This document shows, one piece after another, positions 1-4,859 of a stretch of 11,605 nucleotides of DNA. Both the position numbers and the translations under genes were made by a program. Source of the stretch: Nitrospinota bacterium (GTDB lineage Bacteria > Nitrospinota_A > JADGAW01); contig JADGAW010000048.1 of assembly GCA_015231815.1 (NCBI GenBank), positions 1 to 11,605 on the forward strand, written 5' to 3'. The notes beneath the pieces are model-generated. The model was given only the letters and a program-made list of their open reading frames with translations, ran no database searches and had not been told where the DNA came from. The first letter of the stretch is position 1, and the number at the start of each line of letters is the position of its first letter.

Positions 1-200
1 ACAGCGTGAGGGAAATATTGTCTAACCATGTCAGGGTAACAACAACATTTAATACAAAAGGTGGCGACACCATAAGCCTGAGAACCAGCACAAAGCCAAC
101 CATAAGGCAACAGGAAATATATAATGCCTTAAAAATAAAGCATAACCCATTGAAAAAATTGAGAACCATTATGTCGGCAAAAAGGACAAAATCGGAGTAA
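1..200 (+). CDS. Probable transposase, C-terminal fragment (partial at left edge)
   Basis: The frame is open from the left edge to a TAA at 198-200, so only about 65 C-terminal residues are visible. The product is basic. It contains a segment reading LRTSTKPTIRQQEIYNALKI followed by a lysine-rich tail. This resembles, from memory, the C-termini of IS4-superfamily (IS1634-like) transposases, where an RT-x-T-x-P-x-x-Q-x-x-IY-x-L-x-I block precedes the end. The in-frame GTG at position 6 is unlikely to be a real start because the frame continues upstream. About 90 bp of non-coding AT-rich DNA separate the stop from a terminal-repeat-like sequence at 280-296, the usual layout at an insertion sequence end. 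The opposite strand is also open here but gives only a hydrophobic low-complexity translation, which I take as a shadow. The family assignment is inference from motif memory. Confidence 0.45.
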   Translation, partial: SVREILSNHVRVTTTFNTKGGDTISLRTSTKPTIRQQEIYNALKIKHNPLKKLRTIMSAKRTKSE

Positions 201-296
201 ATAATGCCCTGAAAAAATGTAGTGCCGAAAACTATACTTTAATTTAAGCTAAACCATTGTTTTTAAACAAATATCGCTAAAAAAAGTGCCGAACTT
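1..296 (+). mobile_element. Right end of an insertion sequence (IS1634-like?), left part outside window
   Basis: This interval holds the putative transposase C-terminus (1-200), then AT-rich DNA with two direct copies of AGTGCCGAA at 221-229 and 285-293. The second copy sits next to AACTT, exactly where homology to a different, minus-strand transposase stops. I read 285-296 as the terminal inverted repeat and 221-229 as a subterminal copy. The other end and the target duplication lie outside the window, so neither can be confirmed here. Confidence 0.4.
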
Positions 297-589
297 GGGT
301 TAACGCCCCGGCTGTGACGGTCGCGCCAGAATCAAAAAAATCGAGGAATTTATCTGCCTCTCTTTGTAGAGAGCCTTTACCAGCTCGTAAAAGGAAAAGA
401 AACAGGTGAGAAAAAGGCAGTTTTCTGTTGCGGGAAAAAGACTTTGCGTTACGACTAAATCGTTTTCTGAAAGAGGTGGAAAAGAGAACTTTTTTAAGAG
501 AAGAGAGTATCGGTTTGGTCTTTATATTGCTTTGCCATCTCCATGCCAAAATCCATATTTTTCAAAAGTTTTTTTACTTGTTTCTTCAT
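296..589 (-). pseudogene. IS4-family transposase, frameshifted and truncated N-terminal remnant
   Basis: An ATG at 587-589 follows a perfect AGGAGG at 595-600 with 5-nt spacing. This frame encodes 31 residues beginning MKKQVKKLLKNMDFGMEMAK and stops at TAA 494-496. A one-base shift in the run around 494-510 restores a frame that continues as LKKVLFSTSF and then a typical IS4-transposase N-terminal block: SRNRKLPFSHLFLFLL, then KGSLQREADKFLDFF, then VTAGALTQ. That block (Rx-RKLPF ... KGSLQREL ... VTxxALTQAR) is a family hallmark. Homology ends abruptly at about 296, where the terminal repeat of another element begins, so most of the gene including the DDE catalytic region is missing here. The intact ribosome site and promoter-like sequence suggest recent decay. 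Confidence 0.7.
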
Positions 590-637
590 AACTGCCTCCT
601 AAATAATGAGTAATAAATTTAACAAAATGGAAGATAT

Positions 638-646
638 ATTATAGCA
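638..646 (-). promoter_or_regulatory. Extended -10 promoter for the IS4 transposase remnant
   Basis: On the minus strand the sequence TGCTATAAT gives a consensus TATAAT at 638-643 preceded by an extended -10 TG at 645-646. Transcription would begin near 631, about 40 nt before the remnant's start codon at 589. No good -35 box is visible, as is common with extended -10 promoters. Confidence 0.4.
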
Positions 647-705
647 CCTCTACTCCCTATAATGCCCTACTATTTCAACATGTTACACCTTAACTAAATG
701 ACATT

Positions 706-717
706 GGGTAGCGTCCC
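706..717. repeat. GGGTARCGTCCC motif, copy 1
   Basis: GGGTAGCGTCCC here matches GGGTAACGTCCC at 2381-2392 with one difference. A related GGGTAACGAACCC forms the hairpin at 865-877. All three lie between accessory genes in this part of the window. From memory, such sequences resemble REP-like elements near IS200-type transposases in other genomes. That origin is speculation. Confidence 0.5.
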
Positions 718-746
718 CTTTATCACCCCTTTATCACCCTTTATCA
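715..746. repeat. 11-bp tandem repeat, CCCCTTTATCA x 2.9
   Basis: Two exact copies of CCCCTTTATCA (715-725, 726-736) are followed by CCCTTTATCA (737-746). The same 11-mer occurs once more in the hairpin element at 6609-6619 before trxA, so it may derive from a dispersed repeat family. It directly follows the GGGTAGCGTCCC motif at 706-717. Confidence 0.85.
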
Positions 747-795
747 GCATCCGGATCAGGACGACACCCCGGACTTGTTGGTTCAAAAGTGCGTT

Positions 796-857
796 GCGGA
801 TCAGGAGCAAGACCTGAGGCAAATTTATTTGCCGAGGGGATTGTCTGCTGAATCCGC
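796..857. repeat. Intergenic hairpin repeat, copy A
   Basis: The left arm starts GCGGATCAG (796-804) and the right arm ends CTGAATCCGC (848-857). They pair with one extra base. The centre is a perfect GGCAAAT/ATTTGCC stem (818-824 with 827-833), and the segments between pair partly, so the whole 62 bp can fold into one long imperfect hairpin. Copies B (2463-2507) and C (3864-3919) share the CTGAAT right arm and internal blocks. A second GGATCAGGA occurs at 753-761, 45 bp to the left. It lies just downstream of the membrane-protein gene. Confidence 0.65.
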
Positions 858-862
858 TTCTT

Positions 863-882
863 AAGGGTAACGAACCCTTTTT
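863..882. terminator. Hairpin AAGGGT-AACGA-ACCCTT with plus-strand T tail
   Basis: A 6-bp stem (863-868 with 874-879) and 5-nt loop lie 11 nt beyond the stop codon of the minus-strand membrane-protein gene, so it may end that transcript. The T-run (878-882) is on the plus strand, and on the minus strand no T-run follows the stem. An intrinsic terminator therefore fits plus-strand transcription better, yet no plus-strand gene is seen upstream. Confidence 0.35.
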
Positions 883-893
883 AATAATATAAC

Positions 894-2294
894 CTAAGCA
901 GATTTATCTTTTTTAATTAATTTCATCATTTCTAAAAGGTTCTTATTCGTCTCACTTAATACTGCACCCCAAGGAGCTTTTGCATCTGTAGCCATATTCC
1001 CAAAGGCGTTTTCATGGGAAGCATTCCACTGAAAGGCTTGTTCCAAAACACTCAAATCGACATCATCCATTAAATGCATCATAAGTCTTCCCTGTCGGAG
1101 TGCATGGCGTTTATCTTCAATTCTTTCAGCCTGGTCCAACATTGCCCTTCCAAACCTCCATGAACAGACCGAAAAAATAACAATAAATCCATAAAACGTA
1201 AAATATTTAACAAAAATTAAGAAAAAATCATACCAGACAATTGTTTTTAAGAAACTTAACTGGTCAGCGTTAATTTCCTTAAGCCTTTTCCCTATTTCCG
1301 TTACATTTAGATTTTTATTTTTCTTCCCGCCTTTAGTTTCATCATTAGTTGGTATTTCTGGGAAAAAGTAACTTTCTACATCACCCATAACTGTAGTCTT
1401 GTTAAAAAAATTTTCTTCTGTTTTCTTATTATTAATGGAATCAAAGGAAATAAAGACGGCAAAGACTATCCCTATCACACCACAGAGATAGGCTAAGCTC
1501 CCTAACACTTTATACTTTCTAGAATTTGCCTCAAGGAATGCTAACGCCTTTTCAACAAATAAGTCGGTTACCGCAAGTTTGTATGATGAGTTTGGATTAG
1601 GAAACTTTGTTGATGAACTAGCAGTTTCCTCTCCATAAATATTGCCTTGAGGATAAATCTCTTTTACGTTTTTTTTAAAATCATTCTCAGGAAACAAGTC
1701 TCGACGTGCTCTCTCTAAATTATCCAACTGAGCATACCTGAGGGTTAGCCTACGTAAAACTCTCTTAACCAATCTTTCATGAGGATGTAGTCCTAATAAC
1801 GATGTTCTTTCACTAAAACAGCTTTCTTCATTTAGGTACTCAGAAACTTTTTTAATTATTCTTCCTGAAAGACTCTTAGGTGAAGAATCTTTATTTTCAA
1901 GTCTCATTTCACCCCCATTATTATTATCAGAGCCAGAGATAGTTACATTTTCTTTTCCAAAATATCTAATTAGATCAATCACCATGCACACAACAATTGC
2001 AAAGAGGAGAACATAAAGAGGAAGTATCCCCCAGTCAGGTAATTGTAAAATTAAATCACACCAAAAATTAAAGGCATTAAATATATTTTTGGTAAAGATT
2101 AAATGAAACAATAAAATAATTACAATAAAAATATAAACTCCTAACTGAATGGATAAAAGGAATTTTATTACATTTATTTTCATCATATTTATATTATCTA
2201 TAACTAACAAATCAAGAAGACAGATAGCACTTCTAAATTTTTTTTTAAATTTACACGTTATCTTCAATCCATTGAAGGAGGTTTCTGTAAGCAT
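894..2294 (-). CDS. Hypothetical multi-pass membrane protein
   Basis: I do not recognise this 466-residue protein. Four hydrophobic segments are visible: about residues 45-68, 88-108, 262-284 and 354-378. A charged, Arg/Lys/Glu-rich soluble region of roughly 150 residues separates the second and third, with a sequence reading HPHERLVKRVLRRLTLRYAQ. The C-terminal 90 residues are hydrophilic and include RFGRAMLDQAERIEDKRHAL and later FQWNASHENAFGNM. I chose ATG 2292-2294 because GGGAG lies 8 nt upstream. An ATG at 2307-2309 and a TTG at 2310-2312 are in frame but have no ribosome site. An ATG near 2186, just before the first helix, is possible. The stop is TAG. Hairpin repeat A lies downstream, and an 8-bp tandem repeat and a mini-ORF lie upstream. 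It could be an accessory or defence gene, but nothing in the sequence proves a role. Confidence 0.75.
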   Translation of the reverse strand: MLTETSFNGLKITCKFKKKFRSAICLLDLLVIDNINMMKINVIKFLLSIQLGVYIFIVIILLFHLIFTKNIFNAFNFWCDLILQLPDWGILPLYVLLFAIVVCMVIDLIRYFGKENVTISGSDNNNGGEMRLENKDSSPKSLSGRIIKKVSEYLNEESCFSERTSLLGLHPHERLVKRVLRRLTLRYAQLDNLERARRDLFPENDFKKNVKEIYPQGNIYGEETASSSTKFPNPNSSYKLAVTDLFVEKALAFLEANSRKYKVLGSLAYLCGVIGIVFAVFISFDSINNKKTEENFFNKTTVMGDVESYFFPEIPTNDETKGGKKNKNLNVTEIGKRLKEINADQLSFLKTIVWYDFFLIFVKYFTFYGFIVIFSVCSWRFGRAMLDQAERIEDKRHALRQGRLMMHLMDDVDLSVLEQAFQWNASHENAFGNMATDAKAPWGAVLSETNKNLLEMMKLIKKDKSA

Positions 2295-2309
2295 AGAATG
2301 AACTCCCAT

Positions 2310-2333
2310 CAATACATCAATACATCAATACAT
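2310..2333. repeat. 8-bp tandem repeat CAATACAT x 3 at the 5' end of the membrane-protein gene
   Basis: Three exact head-to-tail copies of CAATACAT (2310-2317, 2318-2325, 2326-2333; ATGTATTG on the coding strand) end one base before an in-frame ATG. Each unit supplies an ATG in a different frame relative to the gene because 8 is not a multiple of 3. Copy-number change could alter which upstream start connects to the gene or the promoter-to-start spacing. Confidence 0.85.
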
Positions 2334-2368
2334 TGTCTTTTACTGTAAGTGAGTAAGCTCTTTAAATT

Positions 2369-2422
2369 TTAATAATTAAAGGGTAACGTCCCAAAGTCCC
2401 GAATATAACCTTCTGTAGTCAT
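2369..2422 (-). CDS. 17-residue mini-ORF with a strong ribosome binding site
   Basis: AGGAGAG at 2428-2434 lies 5 nt before ATG 2420-2422. The frame encodes MTTEGYIRDFGTLPFNY and ends at TAA 2369-2371, 75 nt before the membrane-protein start. The GTLP part is encoded by the GGGTAACGTCCC repeat. The ribosome site is better than that of the gene downstream, so this may be a leader peptide. It may instead be the surviving start of a gene cut short by a repeat insertion. I see no matching family. Confidence 0.35.
   Translation of the reverse strand: MTTEGYIRDFGTLPFNY
2381..2392. repeat. GGGTARCGTCCC motif, copy 2
   Basis: GGGTAACGTCCC, one mismatch from the copy at 706-717. Both are followed within a few bases by C- and A/T-rich DNA. 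This copy lies inside the mini-ORF at 2369-2422. Confidence 0.5.
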
Positions 2423-2462
2423 TTTTTCTCTCCTTTTTCCTTTTAGATATTTATTTCCGTAA

Positions 2463-2507
2463 CTCCTGAAGTAGCTCACTTACCTCAGGAATTGCCTACT
2501 GAATCAG
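2463..2507. repeat. Intergenic hairpin repeat, copy B
   Basis: TCCTGA (2464-2469) pairs with TCAGGA (2485-2490). CTGAATCAG (2499-2507) corresponds to the conserved right arm CTGAATCCG of copies A and C. The block CTCACTTACCT matches copy C (CACACTTACCT). It lacks the GATCAGGAG left arm, so it is a shortened or divergent member. It lies 55 bp downstream of the lipoprotein genes. Confidence 0.55.
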
Positions 2508-2561
2508 CTTATTGTGAGGCTCTTTACAAGGAACATAAAGGATGTATTTCTTATAATCATT

Positions 2562-3044
2562 TTATCTAACTAAACAGTTTTCAGATTTTCTTATTACGCA
2601 ATTCATAGAATTATCTAATGCCCAAATGCCTGTATAATCAGTGAAATGTTGAACTGCATTTTTACAGTTTTCTATGGCAATTTTTTTGGCTTCATCTAAA
2701 TCGTTTGCCCTTCCAATCCCATAAATTCCATTTAAATTGATTTGCTGGAAACAAGGCTGTGGACCGTAAGGTCCTTGACATACTGAATTACGAATAGGAA
2801 CCATGATAAATGGTTTCGAAGTTGTTGCTACAGAAGAAGGTAGATATTTCATTTCTGGAAGGAAAACTTCACTCGAAACATTACCAGTAACAATAGAACC
2901 ATTGATTTTTGTGCTTGCTACTACTTCATCTGGGTATGTGGCAGAAAAATCACAGAGACTTGTAACCGGATTCTTGGCACAACCGGATAAAGCAAGAATA
3001 AAGAACAATATGTAAATGAACTTCATATGCATGTTCATTATCAT
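2562..3044 (-). CDS. Small lipoprotein, function unknown
   Basis: This 160-residue protein starts with a lipoprotein signal: a basic, hydrophobic run KFIYILFFILALSGC with the lipobox LSGC and acylated Cys22 (counting from ATG 3042-3044). An alternative start at the seventh residue (ATG 3024-3026) gives a tidier 15-residue signal peptide. Neither ATG has a good ribosome site. The start overlaps the preceding gene's stop (ATGA), so translation is probably coupled. The mature part has several cysteines (a CxxxxxxxxC pair near 89-98 and three in the last 35 residues) and a segment GIGRANDLDEAKKIAIENC. That segment loosely recalls small secreted DUF4189-type proteins, a weak resemblance only. It is probably attached to the inner or outer membrane facing the periplasm. 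Confidence 0.7.
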   Translation of the reverse strand: MIMNMHMKFIYILFFILALSGCAKNPVTSLCDFSATYPDEVVASTKINGSIVTGNVSSEVFLPEMKYLPSSVATTSKPFIMVPIRNSVCQGPYGPQPCFQQINLNGIYGIGRANDLDEAKKIAIENCKNAVQHFTDYTGIWALDNSMNCVIRKSENCLVR

Positions 3045-3241
3045 TTCATTGGTACTGTTACTGTTGCATCAACTTTTGCGTCTGTAGACTGACTCGATGA
3101 ACTTGACCCTGTTGTGGTCGTGATACTACCACCAACTTGGCTATTTTCAATTTTTGTTTCAGCTTTGTTCTCATGATTAGAACATCCAGATACCAAAATA
3201 AATAGTAAAGTTGCACAGAAAGTCAAACTAATTCGGTTCAT
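3041..3241 (-). CDS. Very small lipoprotein with Ser/Thr-rich mature part
   Basis: A 66-residue product begins MNRISLTFCATLLFILVSGC, a textbook lipoprotein signal with lipobox VSGC and acylated Cys20. The 46 residues after it are polar and low in complexity, dominated by Ser, Thr, Gln and Lys (GGSITTTTGSSSSSQSTDAK), and unlikely to fold. It could be a tether or an entericidin-like small lipoprotein, but no family is recognisable. AAAGGAG lies 7 nt before the ATG at 3239-3241. Its stop overlaps the next lipoprotein start by 4 nt, so the two lipoproteins are probably made together. Confidence 0.7.
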   Translation of the reverse strand: MNRISLTFCATLLFILVSGCSNHENKAETKIENSQVGGSITTTTGSSSSSQSTDAKVDATVTVPMK

Positions 3242-3311
3242 TTTTTTGCTCCTTTAGATAAATTAATAAATATAACGATTTGTATCAGAGGCATAGTCAT
3301 TCTGAATGATT

Positions 3312-3593
3312 TTATGTAGAGATACTCCACAGAGATGATGTAGTCTTATGCCCATGATCATCTTCTATGGAGATGTTTTTTTCTAATTCTTTAATCCCTA
3401 AATAATCACAATTTCTTTTGAGAAGAGCACCAAATTGTGCATTAAATGAATAAGTAGCTTCAGTTCCAATATCACTAGAAAAATGTCCCAAGTACTTCCG
3501 AAGAACATCTGCAGTAGTAAACTTACTTTGTTTAATTCTCAGGATACAATCTCTTACTCTATTTAAGCTAACTCCAATTTGTTCATCCATCAT
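3312..3593 (-). CDS. Hypothetical small soluble protein
   Basis: This 93-residue protein has no recognised family. AAAGGAA lies 6 nt before the first of two ATGs (3591-3593 and 3588-3590), which supports translation. It looks globular and mostly helical, with SKFTTADVLRKYLGHF, then SFNAQFGALLKRNCDYLGI, then DDHGHKTTSSLW near the end. The pattern of two amphipathic helices followed by a polar strand could suit a small helix-turn-helix fold, but no DNA-binding motif can be claimed. It starts 15 nt after the stop of the preceding small gene, so the two are probably co-transcribed. The first lipoprotein gene follows after 70 nt. Confidence 0.6.
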   Translation of the reverse strand: MMDEQIGVSLNRVRDCILRIKQSKFTTADVLRKYLGHFSSDIGTEATYSFNAQFGALLKRNCDYLGIKELEKNISIEDDHGHKTTSSLWSIST

Positions 3594-3608
3594 TTCATTT
3601 CCTTTTAT

Positions 3609-3830
3609 TCAGGGAGATTTATTTGCAAGCAACTCAACAATAGCCCCAACAGCTTCACCAATATTTTCTACGGGGATTTCAGGTCCTTGTCGTAGATGTC
3701 CATTCTCATCAAGTATTTGTATCCTTACCGACGGAACTCCTGACCAACCATCCTCGATGAAAGTTACCCGAACTTTACCACTTTTCATATCTTTTTCGAT
3801 GTATCTGTTACCTGAACTATCTGTTTTCAT
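3609..3830 (-). CDS. Hypothetical 73-residue protein
   Basis: The product is small, soluble and mostly beta in character at its start: KVRVTFIEDGWSGVPSVRIQ, then LDENGHLRQGPEIPVENIG, then a C-terminal helix EAVGAIVELLA. The regular alternation and well-formed hydrophobic pattern argue for a real gene. Similar short orphan proteins occur in accessory islands, but I know of no function. The ATG at 3828-3830 has only a weak GAAG upstream at distance 11. The stop (TGA) is 15 nt before the next gene. Repeat C begins 34 nt upstream of its start. Confidence 0.6.
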   Translation of the reverse strand: MKTDSSGNRYIEKDMKSGKVRVTFIEDGWSGVPSVRIQILDENGHLRQGPEIPVENIGEAVGAIVELLANKSP

Positions 3831-3863
3831 TTATAAATGTCTTCATGAATATAAACCGTTGAT

Positions 3864-3919
3864 GATCAGGAGCAAACCTGAAGCAAGCACACTTACCTTA
3901 AAGGTTGTCTTCTGAATCC
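3864..3919. repeat. Intergenic hairpin repeat, copy C
   Basis: GATCAGGAGCAAACCTG at 3864-3880 matches copy A (GATCAGGAGCAAGACCTG at 799-816) apart from one base. TTGTCTTCTGAATCCG (3905-3920) matches A's TTGTCTGCTGAATCCG (841-856) apart from one base. The arms GATCAG and CTGAATC can pair, as can part of the interior. The interior CACACTTACCT instead matches copy B. The three copies are thus one family with a variable centre and constant arms. Confidence 0.65.
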
Positions 3920-3933
3920 GTTAGTATTTTTCG

Positions 3934-3959
3934 GATAACAGCACATGGTTTGTGTTATC
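3934..3959. repeat. Hairpin GATAACA/TGTTATC next to repeat C
   Basis: A perfect 7-bp stem (3934-3940 with 3953-3959) encloses a 12-nt loop. Neither strand has a T-run directly after it, so it is not a typical terminator. It could be an operator or part of the adjacent repeat. Confidence 0.4.
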
Positions 3960-4206
3960 TGAAAAGGAAAAAAAGAATTCCTTTCCCACTCTAAATTGAA
4001 GGATATATTATCAGAAGTAACACGAAAATTAACTGTAAAAGACTGGATTTACATATAGTTAATAATATTGCTAAAATGCAACAAATTAAGATTAACGCCT
4101 GTAATATAGGAACTATTTGATTTATAAAAAACGAATTTACATTAAAGAATTAATAAAATAGTAGAAATTCATGCTATCGTTATGTTATTAAACCGAAAGT
4201 TTTTTG

Positions 4207-4235
4207 AATCCCCCACCCCTCTTTTTTCAATGAGG
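4207..4235. repeat. Degenerate copy of a C-rich dispersed repeat
   Basis: AATCCCCCACCCCTC followed by a T-run and CAATGAGG resembles the element at 6598-6625 (AAATCCCCCAACCCCCTTTA then TCAAAGGGA). Similar C-rich hairpin repeats are scattered through many bacterial genomes. This copy has lost the perfect stem. Confidence 0.35.
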
Positions 4236-4288
4236 CAATTATTTATTGCTTCGACAATCTTTGTTATCGAAAAAGATAGTTTTTTGTT

Positions 4289-4316
4289 TTTACATAAATA
4301 AATTCATTTATATTAA
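4289..4316 (+). promoter_or_regulatory. Candidate promoter for the toxin-antitoxin operon
   Basis: TTTACA (4289-4294) and TATTAA (4311-4316) are separated by 16 nt and lie about 25 nt before the antitoxin ATG. In DNA this AT-rich such matches arise often by chance. Autorepression by the RHH antitoxin at the nearby TTCGA/TCGAA inverted repeat would be typical of the family but is not shown. Confidence 0.3.
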
Positions 4317-4341
4317 AATAGTCAAAAAAAATCTTAGAAAC

Positions 4342-4575
4342 ATGAAAACAGAAATAAAACAATCAACTATTTTTTTTGAACCAGATATCCTTAAATCTCT
4401 GGAGGATAAAGCAACTGTAACCAAAAAAAATATCTCTGATCTGGTAAATGGAATTATTAGAAGAGCTTTTGAGGAAGACAGAGAAGACCTCAAAGCTTTT
4501 GAAGAAAGAAAAAATGAACCTGACCTTGATTTTGAGGAAGAGCTCAGAAAATTAAAGAAGAGTGGGAAACTATAA
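4342..4575 (+). CDS. Ribbon-helix-helix antitoxin of a RelE/ParE-type module
   Basis: This 77-residue acidic protein begins at ATG 4342. Residues 5-12 (IKQSTIFF) form the DNA-contacting strand. Residues 13-24 and 31-43 (ISDLVNGIIRRAF) form the two helices of an RHH fold, and the strongly charged tail (residues 44-77) would wrap the toxin. It is followed at once by a RelE/ParE toxin overlapping its last 14 nt, the standard antitoxin-first arrangement. Its role would be to neutralise the toxin in the cytoplasm and to repress its own promoter. The ribosome site is poor (TTAGAAAC). A much longer in-frame extension to TTG 4246 is rejected because it reads through the promoter region and is not RHH-like. 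Confidence 0.8.
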   Translation: MKTEIKQSTIFFEPDILKSLEDKATVTKKNISDLVNGIIRRAFEEDREDLKAFEERKNEPDLDFEEELRKLKKSGKL

Positions 4576-4819
4576 ACTCAAAATAAAACCCTCCGCATTA
4601 AAAGAATTAGAAAAAATTCCCCGCAATGATTCAAAAAAAATAATCAACAAAATTAAATCTCTTGCTCATAATCCTCACCCGGTAGGAAGTGAAAAACTCT
4701 CGGGTAGTGAAAAATATCGAATAAGACAAGGCAACTATAGAATCATCTATTCTATTGAAAATAATGCCTTAATTGTTTTTGTAATAAAAATAGCTCATCG
4801 TAAAGATGTCTATAAATAA
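4562..4819 (+). CDS. RelE/ParE-family toxin
   Basis: This 85-residue basic protein has the classic RelE/ParE pattern: an N-terminal strand YKLKIKPSALKELEKIP, two helices to about residue 36, HNPHPVGSEKL, then KYRIRQGNYRIIYSI (residues 51-65) and IAHRKDVYK at the end. Arg53, Arg55, Arg60 and His79-Arg80 sit where the family places conserved basic or catalytic residues. It is therefore likely active, either as a ribosome-dependent mRNA interferase (RelE-like) or a gyrase poison (ParE-like). Sequence alone does not decide which. The start is GTG at 4562-4564, inside the antitoxin gene, with weak AAGAAG upstream, so translation is probably coupled. It converges with waaA, with 36 nt between the two stops. 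Confidence 0.85.
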   Translation: MGNYKLKIKPSALKELEKIPRNDSKKIINKIKSLAHNPHPVGSEKLSGSEKYRIRQGNYRIIYSIENNALIVFVIKIAHRKDVYK

Positions 4820-4829
4820 GCTTGAGAGT

Positions 4830-4859
4830 AAAAAGTTGCGACAAATGAAAATCTGTCAC
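4830..4859 (-). terminator. Intrinsic terminator of waaA
   Basis: On the minus strand an 8-bp stem with two G-U pairs (4852-4859 with 4838-4845), a 6-nt loop and then AAC and five T (4830-4834) begin at the waaA stop codon itself. On the plus strand the same hairpin is followed, after 8 nt, by seven T (within 4866-4872). It could therefore also end the toxin transcript in this convergent arrangement. Confidence 0.55.

Larger units (their letters stand above)
590..893. other. Intergenic stretch rich in short repeats, no gene
   Basis: No convincing coding region lies between the transposase remnant and the membrane-protein gene. The stretch holds the remnant's ribosome site and -10 box, the GGGTAGCGTCCC motif, the 11-bp tandem repeat, hairpin repeat A and the hairpin at 863-882. 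ATAATGCCC at 660-668 also occurs at 201-209, with a near copy at 121-129. Confidence 0.6.
3960..4341. other. AT-rich intergenic region between the accessory genes and the toxin-antitoxin pair
   Basis: No convincing gene is present. An upstream in-frame extension of the antitoxin frame (from a TTG at 4246) is present but lacks a ribosome site and reads as AT-rich non-coding sequence. The region carries a C-rich dispersed-repeat relic (4207-4235) and the putative toxin-antitoxin promoter. A possible operator-like inverted repeat, TTCGA (4250-4254) with TCGAA (4267-4271), lies between them. Confidence 0.5.

Noticed and set aside
406..613. Two plus-strand frames of 61 codons over the IS4 remnant
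   Set aside because: The minus strand shows a ribosome site and transposase motifs over the same bases. The plus-strand products look like nothing known.
711..746. CRISPR-like array
   Set aside because: The repeat unit is only 11 bp with no spacers. It is a simple tandem repeat.
796..3919. The hairpin repeats as classical integron attC sites
   Set aside because: Gene orientation and spacing fit, but the required RYYYAAC and GTTRRRY core sites are absent on the coding orientation of all three copies. Only copy C has a GTTAG-like end, on the wrong strand. No integrase gene is in the window.
4246..4341. Longer antitoxin starting at 4246
   Set aside because: The extra 32 residues are AT-rich, non-RHH, have no ribosome site and overlap the likely promoter. 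ATG 4342 gives a normal-sized antitoxin.
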